64,000 bases of DNA, taken from Macquaria australasica (Eukaryota > Chordata > Actinopteri > Centrarchiformes > Percichthyidae). Position 1 is the first letter of the stretch, and every line of letters starts with the position of its first letter. The DNA lies in contig SEMN01000056.1 in assembly GCA_005408345.1 (NCBI GenBank), positions 992,001 through 1,056,000 on the forward strand, in the 5' to 3' direction. Positions 58,901-64,000 of the stretch are shown in pieces. Both the position numbers and the translations under genes were made by a program. Below the pieces are notes generated by a model. The model made no database searches, was not told the origin of the DNA, and saw only the letters and a list, made by a program, of their open reading frames with translations.

Positions 58901-61900
58901 TGGCCACACTCGCTCGCTTCTTACCAAAAGCTGTAGTGAAAGTGGTGGAGGTGGCAGATATACCAATGGTGGTGGTGGTAGTTGCACTTGGAGGCTCAAT
59001 AGGAACGTCTGTTTCTGAGGGGGGGGAATGGGTAAAATTCAGACAGGAATGGTTACCAACCACTTAGTTCTAGCACAATATAAATGCAATTCTGCAGTCT
59101 CTTAACTTATAGCAAAAGTCAAAAAGTTACCGTCAGCTGAATCTTCCTTCTGCTCCTGCATCTCCGAGAACTCCTCCTTGGTTTTCTGCCCCTCCTCTTC
59201 CTCCTGCTTCCTCTTCTGCTCCTCCTTCTTCTTCTTGCGTTTCTCCTTACGCTTCTCACGTTTAGCAGCCAGGGCCTGCTTCTTGCTCTCCTCTCGGGAC
59301 TGTCAACACAGCAGAGTCATATAAAAAATGTGTCCTCATCTAGATTGTGTAGACAGAATGCGATAACCTCCCAAAGCACAGTCATAGGGTATGACATTAC
59401 CTTCTCCAAGTCTAGCTCCTTGAGGAGAATACTAGCATTCTTGTTGGCCTCAGCTGCCTGCTGGTCTTTGGCTTTGACAATGGTCTCCATGCACTGGTGG
59501 CACTTCTTCAACAGCTCCTGCAACAACAGGAAACCAACAGCTGGAGTTATAGCTCTGCTAAAATCTTCATCAGTTTTGAAGTAGCGGACTACTGACTGAA
59601 AAGGAAATCGATACCTACCTTGTCAGCAATGGTGGCGATATATCTCATGCACTCAATATCTGATGGGAATTGGTTGACTTCCTTCACAAGATACTGCACC
59701 ACCTTCACATGACCCTAAAATGTTAAGTAAAATGGTTAGTAACCAGAGGCTTGCCAATGTGTGGCGTGACACTAACAATCAGGGTTTTGGTCAACTCTGC
59801 ACCTTGCGAAAAGCAGCCATGAGTGGGGTAATCTTGCGGTTGTCGGCTGCATCCACATCAGCACTGGCGTGCACCAAGAGCTGGACCACGTCAAAATGAC
59901 CGCCGTTTGCCGCCAGCCAGAGAGGAGTGTTCCCTTTCTTGTTTCGTACATCGATATGGGCACCCCTGCAAAAAAAGGAAGAAGTCTTTCTTTAAGGAGT
60001 CACACAAAGGCATAGCAGCTAAAAGGGCTGGGAGATAAGACATATATAAAACATGATGCGGAAAAAAGCAACTTGTGCACCAGTGGTAGTTGCAATGAAA
60101 ACAGCAATATTTATTCGCCTGTGCAAGCACAAAGTCCTACACAGCATCAAACAGCTCACCTGCAGGAAAATGATGACCTAACAGATGCAACTGAGGATCA
60201 TGTCATTGTAAGAAAACTAGAACATGGTTCTATACAGAAACATACAAGAGCACTCGCCTGTTGATAAGCAGCTCACAAAACTTGTAGTGGCCCTTGTCTG
60301 CAGCAATGGTGAGGGCAGTGTCTCTGGATGAGGGAACAGGGGGAGCGTTGACATCGGCGCCTTTATCCAGCAGCACTCGGCCCACCTCTGCATAACCTCC
60401 TGAGGCTGCCTCCATCAGCGGAGTAAGGCCAGTCTGGAGGAAGTTAGAAGTCACTTAGCGAGACAGCCAGCTGCATTGTGGGCTCAGCCAGTGTAGGCTC
60501 AAAATATTTACAAATTAATTTGTTAAGTCTGGAAGACTGTTGTGTCATGGTCCTTCCTTACCTTAGCGCGATGCTCTACGTTGGCCTTGCGGTCTAGCAG
60601 CAGACTGACGACCTCAGCCCGCCCCTGGAAGCAGGCTAGGGTCAGAGCTGTGTTTCTGTTGGTCTCAATCTGGGCGTTGATGTCCGAGCCCATGTCTAGC
60701 AACAGCTTCACTGCCGGTACGTGACCATTCATAGCTGCCAGCATCAGAGGAGAGATTCCCAGCTTACTGCCAGTCCTGGTGAGAAAGTAAATAAATAAAT
60801 CATTTAGAGACCAAAAAACAAAATAAAAACATTTAACTGTTTAATGTGCACTAAGAAAAGCAAAACATGGATCACTTGTAGTTGTCTGGTTTTCAGTAAA
60901 CATGATAAATTTACTGCAATTTAGCAACTTAACATGTATTTTCACTTTATATAAAGCCTTGGTTATGAAGTTACTGGTTTACCGTCTCCTCACTCCTCAT
61001 TTATAACAGAGGTAATCTATGCTATTACTTTTGGGTGCAGCTAAAACCCAAAGGCACATTTTACAGGACACAGTGGTTTGGCAGCGTATCGTTTAAAAAA
61101 CTCAAGTGTCTCTAAAAGTACAACCTCATTCACTTTCAGGAACTAAAACAATGTCACATTCAGATTAAGGAGATAATGAACCTAATATAGGTGGACATGT
61201 TTCACTCATACCAAGGGGCCAAAGTGAATACTGAGGTTCTTACCTGGAGTTAATCTCAGCTCCAGCATTGAGGAGTATCTTGATGATGTTGACGTAACCC
61301 CCAGAAGCAGCCAGGCTAAGAGGCGTGTAGTCGGAAACATTGCGATGTTCCTTATTGGCTCCCCGAAGCAGCAGCAACTCGACCACCTGACCGACACAAG
61401 TGACAGTTACACAGGAAAACGTTGAACAGGAATGTCACTATTGTGAAGGTAAACTGAAAGACAATGTGTTTACCTCCTGGCGTCCCCCAGAGCAGGCCAG
61501 GGAGAGGGGTGTGTCTTTGGTTCTCTCTGACTGAGCCTCAATGTCACCCCCCTTGTCCAGGAGCACTTCCACCACTCCTACGTGGCCAGCAGTGGCAGCC
61601 AGGATCAGAGGAGTAAAACCTTTCGAGTAAAGAGGGAATGTTTTTTGGTTACTTAATATATGAAACACCTATTTCAAATTAAAATCCAATTCATACCTCC
61701 CTATTGTTCAGAACACCATTATAAGTCCTTTTCATGCCCATTATCATGCTTTCATACCTTTTTTGTCCCGGTGCTCAATGTTGGCTCCCCGTGCAATGAG
61801 GACAGACACAAGCTCCTCATGTCCTCCTGCACACGCCAGCGTCAGCGCTGTGTCATGGTTACTCTCCGTCTGTGGGGAAAACAACATCTCTTAGGAGGGT

Positions 61901-63959
61901 AGAGGACTTTGTGCATACATGTACTCACTTGCATTGTCAATTTTAAGATCTCTGTCGTGTCTAATTGGCCTCGTGTCTTACATGTGCATCTATGTCAACA
62001 GAGGGGTAGAGGGGCAGGACTGAAGGGGGCGAGGCAATGTTTGCGGGCATCTGTGTGGGTGGCTGGGACAGGGGTGTGGGTGAGGTTGTAGTGTTCAGCA
62101 TGGGCACACGGCTGCTCACAGCTGCAATAGAGAATAAAGAAAAACGTTATACAAACAGACAGATTAGAGATTTAGCAGACACTTACATCCAATGAGAGGC
62201 AACAACAATCTTAAGTCAAATACAAAAAGAAATGCACTTGCCTGCCATGATGTCATCCAGCGTGTCTGTGAGCGTCTGTGCAGGTGTAGCTACCATGAGC
62301 CCATCTGGGGCCTGCTGAGGTATCATTCCTGGGCCTAACCCAGCCAACTGTTGACCCTGCTGCTGTTGGCCCAGCATCTGCTGCCCCACCAGTACCCTCT
62401 GCAGCTCTGGGCTGGTGCTACCCGGGTAGTCTGCAGGGTTGTAGTCTGGCAGGGGTTGGATAGGGACGAAGGCAGCCTGAAGAGGCGGAGGAGGAGGCTG
62501 GGGCTGTGCCTGGGGTGAAGGGGGCAGAGGAGGCTGCTGTGGCCCATCCCTGTAGAGGATTGTGCCGACCTGAGGAAGCTTGGGGTAATCGTCCTCTTCT
62601 CCATCTGCCTCTTCCTCTGAACCCTCCTCTTCGTAATCGTCTTCCTCTTCCTGAAAATATGTAGCAAACACCATAAGACTCTAGGGTAATAACCAGTGTT
62701 AGAGGAGTCAGTAATTTTGTTGTTTGATTTTTATATTATGATGTTAGTTCTGAGAGTTTCACCTCTTCCCCTTCCTCTCCTGGCTGCTCCTCTTGCTCCC
62801 CATCTTTGATGGCCTCTTCATCCGTGTCAGAGCTGGTGTGTACTAGGGCACCTGGTGTGGTTGGAAGGGGCCCTGGAGCAGACGTCGTACTTCCGGGACC
62901 CGGGCCTGGGCCCTGGCTCTGTCCGGCCTCCTGCTCCTCCTTTAAACCCTTCGCCTCCATGTACTCTTTGGTGAACTGTTGCTGTGTTTTCAGCTGCAGC
63001 TGGCGCTCTACCTTCTGCAGTTCCTTCAAGATTTTCTTCTTCTTCTGTACCTAAGTGGGCAACAGCCACATGCTTGTTTGACTAACTTCTGATACGGTGC
63101 AATGCATGCAAAATAACATTTAAGTGTGGCTATCTATCTTACTTAAAATACTAAAACAAAGATTCAAAATGAGATCAGATCTTAAGTGGATGATGGATTA
63201 TACCTGCTCCTCTCTGCTCTTCTTCAGCTCCTCAATCTTGTCTTTGGTGAGCGGCTCCCCCTGAATGAGTTCTAGTGACTGAAGTTGGGCCTTCTCAATA
63301 GCACTGATTCTCTGGCCCAGCTCGTTCAGCTTTCCCTCCGTCTCCTCCACGATGCACTCGAGAGGCTGGCACAAGTGAAAGGGCGGCAGAGGCTCTGCTT
63401 CAGGCCCCCGGCCAACTGAGCTGGGGACACCGGGCTGAAGGGCTGCCTGTCTCTGTTTGGACATGCCTGTATTTGAAAGAACGGGATCAAAGAAGTTGAG
63501 GATTAGAATGTGTTAACAATAAAATACCATAAATCTGGAGAGATAACAGCTAAATGGCTTAGTAATGTCTGCAACTCCACTGATTACCTTTGCTGGACAC
63601 GGGTGGGGGTGTGGAGATATTTGATGGGGCACGGTCGGGCTCCTGAGGGGGCACTACCATGGCGAGAGCTTGGAATGGGACACGAGGAACCTGTTACAGC
63701 AGAAGACATGTTAGTTTTAGGAATCAAAAATAACTACTACACTTGCCTCTTACTAAAAACAGACCTATTCCCCAGAAGAACATTAATTAAAAGTGTGATT
63801 TAATGATGCATTTACCTGAGAGGCATCTTGCGAGGGGGGAGTGAGCTGGGAGAGGTCAGGGGCTGGGACAGACAGGATGTTGTTGGGGTAGTCCAACAGG
63901 TAGGACACCACATTGGTGTGGCCACCCTTAGCAGCTTCTATCAACATGGTTGAACCATC
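52902..63959 (-). CDS. ankhd1: Ankyrin repeat and KH domain-containing protein 1 (5' partial)
   Basis: Twenty-six exons join without a frame break into 2027 residues ending HLNHVN: 63816-63959, 63588-63690, 63204-63466, 62763-63050, 62242-62650, 61982-62121, 61758-61869, 61474-61619, 61244-61386, 60562-60775, 60258-60433, 59803-59965, 59619-59714, 59401-59517, 59131-59299, 58815-59014, 58336-58694, 57916-58068, 57535-57684, 55024-56587, 54689-54872, 54255-54380, 53713-53964, 53342-53526, 53084-53251, 52902-52961. Order: end of the first ankyrin block, coiled coil, acidic tract, ten ankyrin repeats, basic coil, KH domain, long low-complexity tail. ANKHD1 (fly Mask) is a scaffold in Hippo/Yorkie and receptor tyrosine kinase signalling. 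ANKHD1 is chosen over ANKRD17 because of ECIVEETEGKLNELGQR, NSDSDPLDSTDC and RYAVQLINALIQDPAKELE. Human ANKHD1 has about 2540 residues, so about 500 N-terminal residues are missing. Confidence 0.93.
55024..56587 (-). other. ankhd1: ankhd1 giant low-complexity exon (end of KH domain and Ser/Pro/Gln-rich tail)
   Basis: A single 1564-nt exon encodes 521 residues. It opens with the last KH segment (GGTESTRYAVQLINA) and carries the conserved block ALLAAQTMHQIRHPRLPMAQ. It then runs through Ser/Thr-, Pro- and Gln-rich sequence, including a 16-residue stretch that is Gln apart from one Thr (near 55287-55334), and ends in FDNNNQ. The tail is presumably disordered. Overlapping open frames on both strands come from its biased composition. 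Confidence 0.9.
56588..57534 (-). other. ankhd1: ankhd1 intron inside the KH domain
   Basis: A phase-2 intron splits the Arg of ITIRGGTEST. No exon or element was recognised in its 947 bases. Some short plus-strand frames are not supported. Confidence 0.8.
57535..57684 (-). other. ankhd1: ankhd1 KH-domain core exon
   Basis: This exon encodes KLSVPASVVSRIMGRGGCN, then ITAIQDVTGAHIDVD and GERMITIR. GRGG is the KH-domain GXXG loop that contacts single-stranded RNA or DNA (Gly-Arg-Gly-Gly here), so the nucleic-acid-binding loop is intact. Confidence 0.93.
58270..58291. repeat. (CA)n microsatellite
   Basis: Eleven uninterrupted units lie in the ankhd1 intron just downstream, in the gene sense, of exon 58336-58694. 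Confidence 0.95.
59619..61869 (-). other. ankhd1: ankhd1 second ankyrin block (ten repeats over seven exons)
   Basis: Ten consecutive ~33-residue repeats can be counted, from HDTALTLACAGGHEELV to ITPLMAAFRKGHVKVVQYLV. All keep the TPL/TAL turn and the GH/GG helix boundary. The human protein has the same number in this block. The intron between the eighth and ninth repeat is of GC-AG type. Confidence 0.9.
62242..62650 (-). other. ankhd1: ankhd1 acidic/proline-rich linker exon
   Basis: The exon starts with about 25 residues dominated by Glu and Asp, then YPKLPQVGTIL, proline/glutamine-rich sequence and DGLMVATPAQTLTDTLDDIM. It ends at a GC donor (GCAG|gcaagt). The preceding exon also ends in EEGEE, so splicing fuses two acidic runs. 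Confidence 0.88.
62763..63466 (-). other. ankhd1: ankhd1 coiled-coil exons
   Basis: Two exons (63204-63466 and 62763-63050) encode ECIVEETEGKLNELGQRIS, EELKKSREEQ and KKKKILKELQKVERQLQLK. This is a charged heptad-like helix as in ANKHD1, and it may mediate self-association. Confidence 0.85.
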
Positions 63960-64000
63960 CTACAAAGAAAACATACATGGTTTCAATGATGCGTTATTAT

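Overview
The window looks like teleost fish nuclear DNA. It holds intron-rich vertebrate genes, 3' UTRs rich in A+T, many dinucleotide microsatellites and several dispersed repeats of types common in fish genomes. Five protein-coding genes can be read exon by exon from conserved protein sequence, splice sites and phase: unc5a (+, only its last four coding exons), pdlim7 (-, complete), cltb (+, complete), higd2a (-, complete) and ankhd1 (-, 26 exons, its 5' part lying beyond the right edge). In human the first four are all in 5q35 and ANKHD1 is in 5q31, so the block resembles a condensed human 5q segment.

Layout: 1-8148 unc5a introns and C-terminal UPA/death-domain exons; 8149-11823 its long 3' UTR; 11824-12300 a short gap holding a degraded repeat; 12301-42802 pdlim7 (Enigma), with LIM exons at 13.3-17.3 kb, linker exons at 17.5-27.7 kb, PDZ exons at 33.0-40.4 kb and the first coding exon at 42.8 kb; 42803-44764 the intergenic region between the divergent pdlim7 and cltb genes; 44765-47905 cltb; 47906-49923 a convergent gap; 49924-51053 higd2a; 51054-52336 a repeat-bearing gap; 52337-63959 the 3' three quarters of ankhd1.

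The genes have unrelated cellular jobs: netrin receptor signalling, actin/LIM scaffolding, clathrin coats, respiratory-chain assembly, and an ankyrin/KH scaffold. They form a conserved neighbourhood, not a pathway. The most informative observations are: an in-frame alternative last exon of pdlim7 at 21220-21316 that would make a LIM-less isoform; a 29-bp stem-loop just inside the intron after the first LIM exon; a perfect 22-bp inverted repeat in the pdlim7 3' UTR region; three apparent GC-AG introns (two in ankhd1, one in cltb); and the 18-codon cassette exon of cltb that matches the neuronal insert of clathrin light chains. I saw no viral, toxin or prokaryotic-type system.
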